Below, piece by piece: positions 54,398 to 64,000 of a stretch of 64,000 bases of DNA. Location of the stretch: positions 333,728,421-333,792,420 of the forward strand of contig NC_085138.1 of the NCBI RefSeq assembly GCF_035046485.1, given 5' to 3'. Origin of the DNA: Aedes albopictus. Lineage: Eukaryota; Arthropoda; Insecta; Diptera; Culicidae. Each line of letters opens with the position of its first letter. Position 1 is the stretch's first letter. Under the pieces are notes generated by a model. The model saw only the letters and a list, made by a program, of their open reading frames with translations, ran no database searches and was not told where the DNA came from. The position numbers and the translations under genes were made by a program.

Positions 54398-54681
54398 CTC
54401 TCTCTCTCTCTCTTCTTGGCGTAACGTCCTCATTGGGACAAAGCCTGCATCTCAGCTTAGTGTTCTATGAGCACTTCCACAGTTATTAACTGAGAGCTTC
54501 CTCTGCCAATGACCATTTTGCATGCGTATATCGTGTGGCAGGCACGAAGATACATTATGCCCAAGGAAGTCAAGGAAATTTCCTTTACGAAAAGATCCTG
54601 GACCGACCGGGAATCGAACCCGTCACCCTCAGCATGGTCATGCTGAATACCCGTGCGTTTACCGCCTCGGCTATATGGGCC
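54398..54681 (-). mobile_element. tRNA-derived SINE, Feilai-like, with 9-bp target duplication
   Basis: On the minus strand the tRNA-like head contains an A-box-like TAGCCGAGGCGG (54662-54673) and a B box GGTTCGATTCC (54610-54620), the internal promoter read by RNA polymerase III. The body continues AGGAAATTTCCTTGAC and the 3' end is a (GA)n tract of about 18 bases. CTTAACTAT flanks it at 54389-54397 and 54682-54690. The structure matches Feilai, the SINE family known from Aedes aegypti; the family name is from memory. Confidence 0.85.
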
Positions 54682-54699
54682 CTTAACTATACAATGTTT

Positions 54700-55075
54700 A
54701 AATAGACTTTTGGATCGATGTACGAGTGTTACGTCTGTTGGTTTGTGGATTTAGCTTTTAACTTTCCTCGTTTAGTTATAATTTTCAAACGTTTGTTTTA
54801 TAGCCTATAGCTACATGCCACTTGTTTCTAATTTCTAATGTTTTGCTTCTAGATTTGGGTTTTGAGCTCAAATGCCATAGTTTAATGTTTCTTACATTCA
54901 ATTTCTATTTTTTTGTTTTTTTAGCTCAGAGTTTTGAGCTCCTTGCTTTAGCACTCTAGTTTTGTCTTCTAGTAAGGTTTTACATTCAGCATCCATCATT
55001 TTACTCTCAAATTGTTCCTTTGCGCTTTTGGCTTTATTTTCACTTTTAAGATTGTAGCTTTTGACGTCAAGTTTT
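54700..55075. repeat. Degenerate halo of the TTCTAGCTT satellite (right part)
   Basis: Words such as TTTTTTAGCTCAGAG, GCTTCTAGATTTGG and TTGTCTTCTAG are diverged satellite units, becoming more regular towards 55076. Confidence 0.55.
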
Positions 55076-56376
55076 CAGCTTCCAGCTTCTAGTTTCTAGC
55101 TTCTAGCTTCTAGCTTCTAGCTTATAGCTTCTAGCTTCTAGCTTCTAGGTTCTAGCTTCTAGCTTCTAGCTTCTAGCTTCTAGCTTCTAGCTTCTAGGTT
55201 CTAGGTTCTAGCTTCTAGCTTCTAGCTTCTAGCTTCTAGCTTCTAGCTTCTAGCTTCTAGCTTCTAGCTTCTAGCTTCTAGCTTCTAGCTTCTAGCTTCT
55301 AGCTTCTAGCTTCTATCTTCTAGCTTCTGGCTTCTAGCTTCTAGCTTCTAGCTTCTAGCTTCTAGCTTCTAGTTTCTAGCTTCTAGTTTCTAGCTTCTAG
55401 CTTTTAGCTTCTAGCTTTTAGCTTCTAGCTTTTAGCTTCTAGCTTTTAGCTTCTAGCTTTTAGCTTCTAGCTTTTAGCTTCTAGCTTTTAGCTTCTAGCT
55501 TTTAGCTTCTAGCTTTTAGCTTCTAGCTTTTAGCTTCTAGCTTTTAGCTTCTAGCTTTTAGCTTCTAGCTTTTAGCTTCTAGCTTTTAGCTTCTAGCTTT
55601 TAGCTTCTAGCTTTTAGCTTCTAGCTTTTAGCTTCTAGCTTTTAGCTTCTAGCTTTTAGCTTCTAGCTTTTAGCTTCTAGCTTTTAGCTTCTAGCTTTTA
55701 GCTTCTAGCTTTTAGCTTCTAGCTTTTAGCTTCTAGCTTTTAGCTTCTAGCTTTTAGCTTCTAGCTTTTAGCTTCTAGCTTTTAGCTTCTAGCTTTTAGC
55801 TTCTAGCTTTTAGCTTCTAGCTTTTAGCTTCTAGCTTTTAGCTTCTAGCTTTTAGCTTCTAGCTTTTAGCTTCTAGCTTTTAGCTTCTAGCTTTTAGCTT
55901 CTAGCTTTTAGCTTCTAGCTTTTAGCTTCTAGCTTTTAGCTTCTAGCTTTTAGCTTCTAGCTTTTAGCTTCTAGCTTTTAGCTTCTAGCTTTTAGCTTCT
56001 AGCTTTTAGTTTCTAGCTTTTAGCTTCTAGCTTTTAGCTTCTAGCTTTTAGCTTCTAGCTTTTAGCTTCTAGCTTTTAGCTTCTAGCTTTTAGCTTCTAG
56101 CTTTTAGCTTCTAGCTTTTAGCTTCTAGCTTTTAGCTTCTAGCTTTTAGCTTCTAGCTTTTAGCTTCTAGCTTTAAGCTTCTAGCTTTTAGCTTCTAGCT
56201 TTTAGCTTCTAGCTTTTAGCTTTTAGCTTCTAGCTTTTAGCTTCTAGCTTTTAGCTTCTAGCTTTTAGCTTCTAGCTTTTAGCTTCTAGCTTTTAGCTTC
56301 TAGCTTTTAGCTTCTACCTTTAAGCTTCTAGCTTTTAGTTTCTAGCTTTTAGCTTCTAGGTTTCAGCTTCTAGCTT
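55076..56376. repeat. 7-bp / 14-bp satellite (AGCTTCT and AGCTTCTAGCTTTT)
   Basis: From 55076 to about 55390 the unit is AGCTTCT with occasional variants such as AGGTTCT. From about 55395 to 56370 units alternate strictly between AGCTTCT and AGCTTTT, giving a 14-bp higher-order unit repeated about 70 times with very few changes (for example AGTTTCT at about 56008 and TTTAAGCTTC at about 56173). Low divergence indicates recent expansion. Noncoding; the repeat contains TAG in one frame of each strand. Confidence 0.95.
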
Positions 56377-56839
56377 TTTCTTATAGCAGTTGCTGTAACA
56401 GTCAAAGGCCACTAAGTAGTTCGACGAAGTACTTGAACAGTCTTTCAGTGACCGCCGGTTACCGCGTGGATTCAGTTCGAGAATGAGCCATTTTACGAGA
56501 CGTTTCGGATCAGCTGATCGCTTATTTCATGAATGAAAATTTGACAAGAGGTCGCGCCCAAACCCGTGAGTGTTAATATCAATATCAACACTGTTGTCGT
56601 TTCGTAAAATAGACTATAGAGCTTTTGACTTTGGTGAGTTCAGCGATTCCAGGAACTCTCTAACCCCCCCACCCCCCGCAGTTTTGGCGTTGCTGATGGT
56701 ACTCTTGGCTTGCACCGGAGATGAAGTCCTCGATAGTTGACTAAACATTTTCCTTGTTGGGATAGTCCAGTGAGTCCTTATGACTTATAATTGCTCCACT
56801 AGATGGTTGCTAGTTGTTGGTATTGCTGATTCGACTGCC
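56377..56839. other. Unclassified sequence after the satellite
   Basis: No supported gene or repeat. A CCCCCCCACCCCCC tract lies near 56664-56680. Confidence 0.4.
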
Positions 56840-57399
56840 TGCTTTTTTTAAACCGTCTGATCAACATTGCTGAAGACACGAACTTTCTAGGTGGTCAGAA
56901 TCATGAGATAAACCATGTCAAAGTGCTTCGTTTTAAATGCACACTAACGCCACATAGCGGCTGAATTACGCACTAAACTTACTACAATTTGATAGCCATG
57001 ATGATGACCTTCTGATGAACATTGCTCAAGACACGAACATTCTAGGTGGTCAGAATCATGAGATAAACCATGTCAAAGTACTTCGTTTTAAATGCACACT
57101 AGCGCCACATAGCGGCGGAATTACGCACTAAACTTACCACCATTTGATAACCATAGACCTTCTGATCAACTTTGCTGAAGACACGAACATTCTAGGTGGT
57201 CAGAATTATGAGATAAACCATGTCAAACTACTTCGTTTTAAATGCACACTAGCGCCGCATAGCGACGGAATTACGCACTAAACTTACCACCATTGGATAG
57301 CCATAGACCTTCTGATCAAATTTGCTGAAGACACGAACTTTCTAGGTGGTCAGAATCATGAGATGAACTTTGCCAAAATACTTCGTTTTAAACGCACAC
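56840..57399. repeat. Tandem repeat of about 150 bp, four copies
   Basis: CTTCTGATCAA(C/A)(A/T)TTGCT marks copies near 56854, 57010, 57157 and 57309. Each unit has AAGACACGAAC, TCTAGGTGGTCAGAAT, CATGAGATAAACCATG, CTTCGTTTTAAATGCACACT and ATTACGCACTAAACTTAC. The last copy is cut after CGCACACTTTTACG. Confidence 0.85.
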
Positions 57400-57550
57400 T
57401 TTTACGCGGTTTTTTTTACGACGTTTTTTGAAATAACGCGGTTTTTTACGACGGTTTTTTGCAATAACGCGGTTTTTTTACGACGGTTTTTGAAATTACG
57501 CGGTTTTTTTACGCGTTTTTTTTTTACGCGGTACCATTACCGTCGTAAAA
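57400..57550. repeat. Short tandem repeat TTACGCGG / TTTTTTTACGACGG
   Basis: The words ACGCGGTTTTTTTACGAC and ACGGTTTTTTGAAAT alternate about four times with a period of about 37-38 bp and end with the inverse-like word TTACCGTCGTAAAAAAA. Confidence 0.7.
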
Positions 57551-57699
57551 AAAAACTTCAGTGTATTTACATTCATTATGAGAAAGTTCTACCAGAAGCT
57601 TAGAACGCTATCAAGTTTCCTTATGTGAACTTTCAAGTTCCAAAATGGAGCTGCTTAGAAGGCTAAAGAGCAACCTCTGACAAGTTACATAGCTCATAA

Positions 57700-58430
57700 A
57701 GTACCCTTACTTAGATATGGACCAGCAAAAGAGCGCATCGTCGGCTTACAGCTGCCACATCAAATGGCGGAGAGACTCAGCCGTTATAAATAGTCGCTGA
57801 GCTATCGCAAAGTTCAAGTTCCTTGAAGATGTTTAGAAGAACTACCTCACGAGAGCCGTCTCTCCCCTCCCCAAGCCGGGTGACTGGCATTGATGTCCTC
57901 GATAAGAATATACGTCGGGCTACTGGCTAACAGGTTGCTGAAGTTTGTAACAGGTCCTCCAGTAGACGTTGTCTACCATTCCATAATCTTGGCTTCTGGT
58001 CCTTGAGGCGGACACAGATGATCGGAATACCACCCAAGTAACACACTTGTCACCGAAGAGTCACGGCGGCGCAGGTTTTTGTTGCGCAGAAGTCACTGTG
58101 ACTTACTTCTAACAAATAAACACTTACTTGCTAGAAGTAAGTCACAGTGACTTCTGCGCAACAAAAACCTGCGCCGCCGTGACTCTTCGGTGACAAGTGT
58201 GTTACTTGGGCACTACCTAGATCCTGCATGTCGATGCAGATGAATTGTCGAACCCCGATGACCACGGAATGTCCACAGATTTTGGTGGTCCAAGTACAGC
58301 AGCCACCTAGCGACCGGTAGAATCGTCTGACATCAATCCGATTTACTTCCTGGAGAGCGTTGACACACGACTGGTTTTCATTAGCTCAAGGTTGGCCAGA
58401 TTGTGTAGGAAGACGTTTATGTTCCAAGCC
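57700..58430 (-). pseudogene. I-clade-like endonuclease relic, interrupted by a palindromic element
   Basis: Read on the minus strand, sequence at about 58330-58430 gives AWNINVFLHNLANLELM, close to the opening of endonucleases of the I clade (WNxNG, then NLxxLELL). After the palindrome at 58033-58210, the frame near 57880-57910 reads TYILIEDINASHPAWGGE, the position of the catalytic D-x-N-A-x-H-P-x-W-G block, followed by VVLLNIFKELELCD. Stops and frame changes are frequent. The clade call is from memory of motif style. Confidence 0.55.
58033..58210. mobile_element. Perfect palindrome: two 79-bp arms around a 20-bp loop
   Basis: Positions 58033-58111 and 58132-58210 are exact reverse complements over all 79 bases. 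Termini are CCCAAGTAACAC, the same first ten bases as the larger MITE at 3223-4448. The interior is GC-rich (ACGGCGGCGCAGG). It interrupts the I-clade relic. Exact arm identity indicates a very young insertion or arm correction. Confidence 0.95.
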
Positions 58431-58600
58431 GATGGGTCGTCTGGGATTACATGAGACATAAGCAAAACAAAGTCATAGAATAAGGAGGGGGGGGGGGGTT
58501 ATGGGCAGAATGTCATGATTTTTTCGGGATGGATTATTCTGGAGAGGGGCAGACCCCCCTCTGGCAACCCCCTATTTACGCAAATGGGTGAAGGACTGTT
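58428..58600. repeat. Left 173-bp direct repeat flanking the LOA/I-type element
   Basis: It runs from GCCGATGGGTCGTCTGGG to GGGTGAAGGACTGTT and matches 63044-63215 with one substitution (AGACCCCC against AGATCCCC) and one base fewer in a poly-G run (12 against 11). Its first part belongs to the I-clade relic. Confidence 0.92.
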
Positions 58601-58854
58601 ATCAGGTATCAGAAGGCCGGCTCCAGAGGCACGTTATCCTCCATTTGGGACATTTGTGCCATCGCCAAAATAACAGCCTATTTCATCATCTACCTGAGGG
58701 AAAAGGAAAGAAAAAGGATTTGGATGGGGATAGGGACAGGTAGGGAAATAGGAAAAATACCCTGGAAGAGGGTACTAACGCACAAGCGTACCACAATGGG
58801 TTCAAACAGCGCCCTGAAAAGGGCACTGTAATAACGCATAAAGCGAAAGAGAGC

Positions 58855-60180
58855 CTATAGCTCTTTACCACAGCGGGTTAAGAACAACAGAATATCCTGA
58901 AGATTCAGGTTTCTGAAGTCAGTTTCACTTAATAAGTGTTTACCGAATACTCGGAAACGCAGTTGCGCGAAAACTGGACAGTTACATATCAAATGATACG
59001 AAGTTCCATAATCGGATTCACAGCTATCACAGGCAAATGAATCAGCTTGCTGAATATTCGCCATGTGATAGCTGAGTCGGCAGTGGCCAGTCAATGCTTT
59101 GACCAACATGCTGCAATTCTGCTTAGACAGATTAGTTAGATACTTCGCCACCCGTAGAGATGGCTCAGCACTATACAATTTGGTTTGACGACATGACTCC
59201 AAACCTTGCTCCAAACTATTCCAATATTGTCTGTGTTGAATGACAGCCCAGGTGTGAATCTGAAGCTTAATCCAACACTTTGATATCGGAATAGCTGGCT
59301 CAGGGCCAATGAAGTCATGTGATGCTCCAGAGCGAGCTAACTCATCAGCCAATTCATTTCCAGCGATGGAAGAATGACCAGGTACCCATAGAAGGTGTAC
59401 AGCGTTTGCTGAATTCAGCTCCTCGATTTGAGTTCGACAAGCGATAACTATCTTCGACCTGGAGTTGGTCGAAGCAAGTGCTTCAATAGCAGCCTGGCTA
59501 TCTGAACAGAAGTATATTACTTTGCCCATTACGTGCTGCTGAAGTGCTGATTGCACTCCGCACATAAGAGCAAAGATTTCGGCCTGAAAAACGGTGCAGT
59601 GTCTACCAAGTGAGTAAGACTGATACAGCCTTAGCTCACGAGAATAAACACCAGCACCTGCTCGACCTTCGAGAAGGGAGCCATCAGTGTAACATACGAT
59701 GCCGTCTGAAATACTTCTTTCCAGATAACCAGATGTCCACTCTTCCCGGGAAGGGAATTTCGTGGAAAATGTCCTATATGGAAAATTACAAGCAATTGTA
59801 AGATCACTTGGAGCAAGAACAATTTTGTCCCAATTCACCAAAAGTGAAAACAACGAGGTGTGTGTTGATGTGCGGTTCACAGGAGTTTCCTCTAGTAGAC
59901 CGAGTACCCGTAACCGGTAAGTGCAAGAAAGTGCTTCTTGTTTGAGATGAATGTGTAGTGGGGCAACGTCAAAGAGAACTTCGAGCGCTGCCGTGGGTGT
60001 TGAAGAGAACGCTCCGGACATCGCCATTAAGCACATCCTTTGGAGATGGCCTAATTTTGATTGGACCGTTCTCACTTCACCCTTTTGCCACCACACAAGA
60101 CATCCATAAGCCAATATTACTTGGGTTTTAGACCCCAAGTTGTACCAAAAGTACGCCGGCATTGCCCGAAGGCCATACAA
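58855..60180 (-). pseudogene. LOA/I-type ORF2, RNase H and C-terminal zinc knuckle part
   Basis: The frame resumes at VILAYGCLVWWQKGEV, a post-reverse-transcriptase block. RNase H motifs are CYTDGSLLEGRAGAG (first Asp), FQAEIFALMCG (Glu), YFCSDSQAA (Asp) and WVPGHSSIAGNELADELAR (His and last Asp). The tail CDSCESDYGTSYHLICNC is a CCHC knuckle found at the end of such proteins. RNase H removes RNA from the RNA-DNA hybrid during reverse transcription. The domain itself is intact, but this frame has no own start and is separated from the upstream part by a small deletion near 60125. Confidence 0.9.
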
Positions 60181-62498
60181 GCTTTCTTGATTCTGAACTC
60201 AATGTGAGGTGTCCAGGAAAGCTTGGAATCAAGAATGACTCCAACGTACTTTACCTGTTCAGTCACATCGATTTCAGAATCAAAGAGACGCAAAGGTCGA
60301 ACGCCATTACGGTTTCGCCTTTCCGTGAAAAGAACAATAGATGTTTTACTCGGATTAACCGAAAGGCCATATTGGCGACACCAACCCTCAACTACCTGAA
60401 GGGCGTTTTGCATCAGGTCGAAAAGGGTGCTGATGCACATACCAACTAACAATGTTAGGTAGTCGTCGGCAAAACCATAAGTAGGAAAACCGCTATTATT
60501 GAGTTGCCTCAATAGCGTATCTGCTACGAGATTCCACAAAAGCGGTGTAAAGACTCCCCCTTGGGGGCATCCACAAACACTCAATTTCCTAATCCCTGCT
60601 AGACGCAATGTCGAGAAGAGATATCGGTTTTTGAGCATTTGGTGAATCCAATTGGAAATCATTGGAGATATACCATGACTCCGTGCGGCTTCCAATATGG
60701 CATCGAAAGGCACGTTGTCAAAGGCACCCTCGATATCTAAGAAAACACCCAAACAAGATTGCTTTTGAGCGAATGCTTTCTCGATATCGTAAACAACCTT
60801 GTGTAAAAGAGTCACAGTGGACTTACCAGATTGGTAGGCATGTTGGTTCACATGAAGAGGCACGTTGGCCAGATGAACATCACGGATGTGATGATCCACA
60901 ATGCGTTCTAAGCATTTCAGAAGAAAAGAGGTCAAACTGATAGGTCTGAAACTCTTTGCTTCTTCATACGACGCACGACCCACTTTTGGAATAAACTTTA
61001 CAGTAATATCCCGCCAGGATTTGGGAATATACCCTGTAGCAAAACTGCAAACAAGTAGTTTCTTCAAAGCATGTTTTAAATAATCAAATCCCTTCTGAAG
61101 CAAAATAGGATATATCCCATCTGCCCCAGGAGATTTGAAAGGAGCAAAGCTATTAAGAGCCCACTCAATCGATTCTATAGTTACAATACTCCGAGCCGAA
61201 GCTAAAGAATCATAACTACAAGAAAAGACATCAGGATCATCCGAAGATGTAATATCCACACATCCAGGGAAGTGTGTGCTGAATAAGCATTCCAGAACTT
61301 CCTCATCAGAGGAAGTCAGATCGCCATTTGGCAAACGAAGTTCGTTCACCCGGAAATCCTTAGATTTTGCAAGGATTTTGTTTAACCGACTGACTTCACT
61401 CAAGCTGGAAACATTTGTACAAAGGTTTTTCCAGCCGGATCGTTCAGCAGACCGGAGAGCTTTCCTGTAGGCCTTGCGAGCCGACCTGAAAGCCTCCGAA
61501 CCAGCCGAACGTCGTCTGTTCCAACTCTTTCTACATTGTTTCCTGAGTTTCGCCAGATCAGAGTTCCACCAAGGGGTTCCTCTTGTGATCTTCACAGACC
61601 ATAGAGGGCATGCTTCTTCAAAAGCTTCCATGATGAAGGTCGTTGTAGTATCAACGGCATCATCTAAATCACTTGGAGTGTCAATGGATGGTGAATATCC
61701 ATGAAATTTGGCTGCAACCAAATCAGTATAAAGATCCCAGTTTGTTGACCGAGGATTCCTGAAACGCAATGTTTGCGAAGTAACATTAAAATGTTCAAAA
61801 AAGATGTAGCGATGGTCAGATAAAGATTCTTCATCTGACACATGCCAATTGGTCAGCTCGTGACTAATTCTGCTAGAGCAAAGCGTTATATCTAACACTT
61901 CCTCTCTAGCAGATACCATGAAGGTTGGGCGGTTGCCTATGTTAAGTAATGCAAGATCTGTACTACTTAAGTACTCCATCAAACTGGAGCCTCTCAAGTT
62001 AATGTCTGAGCTGCCCCAGATGATATGGTGAGCATTAGCATCAGTGCCAACAATTAGCGGAAGGCTTTTTGAAGTGCAGTATGCGATGACTTGTTTGAAA
62101 GCATCCGTAGGGGATGGTTCATCATGCGGTAAATACACAGAACAATAGACGTATTTCCTGTTGAGGTTTCCAACAGATACATCAATTGTGATAGCACATA
62201 CATCTCTGGTGGTTAGTTCAGAGATGAGTGTAGCAACTATTGCGTTGTTGACAAGCACACAGGCTCGAGGCATGACACGCGAGTTTGCCATTTCATGTTT
62301 ACTGAAAGTGGCAAACACCGGGTTCACAAGGTTCCCTAGATAGAAATTTCCCTTACGAAAGTAAGGTTCTTGTACCAAGGCCACTTGGGCTGTACCATTC
62401 TGCATAAGTCTGCAAAGATTGATCGTTGCTGTTCTTTTATGCTGAAGATTGATCTGAGCTATCTTAACCGTAGCCACTACCCAAACTAGGTAAGATTA
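60117..62498 (-). CDS. LOA/I-type ORF2, endonuclease and reverse transcriptase part
   Basis: The open frame follows a TAA at 62496-62498. The first usable codon annotated, 62477, is GTG; the first in-frame ATG comes about 24 codons later, after the first active-site Asn, so the start is uncertain. Endonuclease: IAQINLQHKR, VALVQEPYF, VGTDANAHHIIWGS, LDITLC and SDHRYIFFEH. Reverse transcriptase: KFIPKVGRASYEEAKSFRPI, VFLDIEGAFDNVPFDAI, GCPQGGVFTPLLWN and GFADDYLTLL (about residues 668-677, catalytic Asp pair). It ends FGTTWGLKPK at a TAA. The next block expected lies in another frame, so about a dozen codons seem deleted there. Confidence 0.9.
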
Positions 62499-62656
62499 AA
62501 CTCTTCGCAACAACAGCACAACAAAGAACAGCAACGATAAAACCAAATCGGTATCGATTGGAAAACGCCAAAGGCGAGGATACACAGAATACACTGTGTA
62601 AATCGCATAATGCGAAACCATATAGGTGAAAATTTAAACTAATTAACAACATCTTC
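62464..62656 (-). CDS. Short upstream frame overlapping the ORF2 start
   Basis: A 60-odd codon frame with an ATG (about 62656) runs to a TAA at 62464 and overlaps the opening of ORF2 by about 30 bp in a different frame. Its product, with two hydrophobic stretches (GFALCDLHSVFCVSS and FIVAVLCCAVVAK), resembles no gag protein. It may be a leader frame or chance. Confidence 0.2.
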
Positions 62657-63043
62657 ATAATCCCGCCCTTATTTAGCCTCAAGTGAGACTAAAGAAGGGC
62701 AGCTGATTGTCTCGGAGAAACACAAGGTCCACTGCACCATTGCTCCGGTTAGCGCAGTAAGGGCTACATACTGTGGAGGGCGCCCTGGTACTCCACAGGC
62801 TCCGTTAGCGGTTAGGTTTTTATTAGACCCCCCTAGCCATTCATTCCTAGGCACGGTAAGCATAAAGCCGCATCACACCATGAATTAGGGGTCACCTGTT
62901 GGTGGATTCTTACCACCGGAACAGGCGGTCCGTAGTGTTATTCTTAGCCAATTGAGACAATCGCTACCGACACTACACAGCTATCTAGGCTGATCGAGAA
63001 AAGAAGTTAATATTGATGATCAACTTCATACTAGCCGATGGTA

Positions 63044-63215
63044 GCCGATGGGTCGTCTGGGATTACATGAGACATAAGCAAAACAAAGTCATAGAATAAG
63101 GAGGGGGGGGGGGTTATGGGCAGAATGTCATGATTTTTTCGGGATGGATTATTCTGGAGAGGGGCAGATCCCCCTCTGGCAACCCCCTATTTACGCAAAT
63201 GGGTGAAGGACTGTT
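63044..63215. repeat. Right 172-bp direct repeat flanking the LOA/I-type element
   Basis: Partner of 58428-58600. It follows a short GCCGATGGTA stutter at 63034-63043 and ends GGGTGAAGGACTGTT, after which the sequence differs from the left side. Confidence 0.92.
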
Positions 63216-64000
63216 GCCTGGCTGGATTCCACATTTTTTTATTCCGAATTGAAAGGTTGACTAGGACTGGTTGGGCCATACCACATGAACTGGCTTATTG
63301 GGGTTAATCGACCTTAGAATGCTCGGGGCAGTCCCTGGGAAAGCATACCCAAGTAGTCAGCTTATTGCTCCGACTGGTGCACGATATTTTACTGATTAGT
63401 AGATTGGGTCTTGCCAGCTATAAATTGTGCAGATGGGGATCTATAGGCGGAGCAGCTTGACTTATTAATCCAGTCCGAACCAGTTTGTAGAGCTGATAAT
63501 TGTGATCGTAGAGGGCCAAGTTAACATATCACCTCTTCTGGCCATCTCCTGCTATATCATCTGAGATTTTTTGACTTTCATTGCGGGTTCATAGCCATGG
63601 GTTATCCCCCTAGGTAGCCGTATGTGGAGCCAGCTGGTCCAGGTCGAATCTTTGAAGTTTCTGGTGCCGTCTGCAATTGATTTTGCGAGTAGAGAGATGG
63701 AAAGAGGTGGGGGTTGTTTGTTGATCCAAACGAGGGTCGCTGTTTGCTTTTGGTTTGACTGGGGATGAAATTGGAGGGCTCTAGTTGTAAATAAGGAGCA
63801 GCTATAACGCTTTTGGCCGCAGTTGAGCCCATCGATGGAGTTTTCTAACTGAGCTTGTTTCATCTGCGGGGTCAGAAGCGATTCTGAACTAGTTGTTAGA
63901 CCTTATTGGGGGGTTTTATTGGGTAGTCGATGGATTCTCTGAGATCTATTAGGACGGAGTGTGTCAGGTTTGCGGATTCAACGGCGATGATGATGATGAT
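63216..64000. other. Unclassified flank ending in a GAT microsatellite
   Basis: No domain-bearing frame is recognised; overlapping frames on the minus strand near 63550-63860 have no motif. The window ends in (GAT)n from about 63984. A GAT-rich tail can close LOA or I-type elements, so this could be the 3' region of another, plus-strand element, but I cannot support that further. Confidence 0.3.

Larger units (their letters stand above)
58601..63043 (-). mobile_element. LOA/I-type non-LTR retrotransposon with RNase H
   Basis: Exactly the sequence between the two 172-173 bp direct repeats. On the minus strand it has about 0.55 kb of 5' sequence, an ORF with endonuclease and reverse transcriptase, a frame-shifted continuation with RNase H and a zinc-knuckle tail, and about 0.25 kb of 3' sequence ending GATACCTGAT. 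No ORF1 (gag) is present. RNase H places it with the LOA, I or related clades; the motif FLDIEGAFDN favours LOA (from memory). Confidence 0.85.

Noticed and set aside
54598..54681. tRNA gene on the minus strand
   Set aside because: A and B boxes are present, but the stretch is the head of a SINE with body, GA tail and 9-bp target duplication, so I annotate the SINE instead.
55076..56376. CRISPR-like regular repeats
   Set aside because: There are no unique spacers between units; it is a continuous 7/14-bp satellite in an animal genome.
55076..56376. Telomeric repeat
   Set aside because: The unit is not TTAGG-like, dipterans lack telomerase-type telomeres, and it is internal to the window.

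Overview
This window looks like intergenic heterochromatin-like DNA from a culicine mosquito, most likely Aedes (inference). The reasons are a Feilai-like tRNA-derived SINE with an internal A box and B box, abundant non-LTR retrotransposons of the RTE, R1, LOA/I and CR1/L2 types, many small palindromic MITEs, and long degenerate repeat arrays. I see no convincing complete host gene. Every recognisable protein-coding stretch belongs to a mobile element. Only two stretches look non-repetitive enough to hide host sequence: about 15.5-17.15 kb, with a weak candidate first exon on the minus strand, and about 32.65-34.4 kb. The region from 52.0 to 53.8 kb is also mostly unclassified.

Layout. 0-5 kb: AT-rich sequence, a degenerate 12-bp array, and a foldback element split by a CCCAAGTAAC-ended MITE. 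5.3-8.0 kb: a 5'-truncated R1-clade element with a 13-bp target duplication, itself interrupted by a 1-kb element built from GTAAGACGGAC motifs. 8.9-15.5 kb: a nest of DNA transposons, including a gutted hAT-like element with an exact 8-bp duplication and two further non-coding elements with subterminal motif arrays, plus TTAA-flanked MITEs. 17.3-19.7 kb: a foldback, then an R1-clade gag and endonuclease relic. 19.9-22.7 kb: a possible LTR-like unit with near-identical terminal repeats and CR1/L2 5' fragments inside. 24.3-26.6 kb: an RTE pseudogene fused to an R1 fragment. 27.0-32.6 kb: a very young Ty3/gypsy element (identical 241-bp LTRs, 5-bp duplication) inserted into that R1 fragment. 34.4-38.7 kb: a foldback element carrying a full-length RTE with an uninterrupted 989-codon frame. 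38.8-44.8 kb: a 6-kb 12-bp-period array. 44.8-45.6 kb: an old RTE relic. 47.5-50.5 kb: three tandem-repeat families. 50.8-52.0 kb: a minus-strand RTE fragment. 53.9-56.4 kb: a 7/14-bp AGCTTCT/AGCTTTT satellite with a degenerate halo, a Feilai-like SINE and a MITE. 56.8-57.5 kb: tandem repeats. 57.7-63.2 kb: an I-clade endonuclease relic, a perfect 79-bp-arm palindrome, and a LOA/I-type element bounded by 172-bp direct repeats.

How the parts relate: the structure is best read as a stack of nested insertions. The gypsy element is among the youngest events, followed by the RTE at 34.8 kb. The most interesting points are a 249-bp 5' module shared at about 96% by two RTE elements whose proteins are strongly diverged, three unrelated non-coding elements that share the same subterminal-motif architecture, the 172-bp duplication flanking the LOA/I-type element, and two mutually cancelling single-base frame breaks in homopolymers of an otherwise pristine gypsy copy. 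All statements come from reading the sequence by eye; no database search was run.
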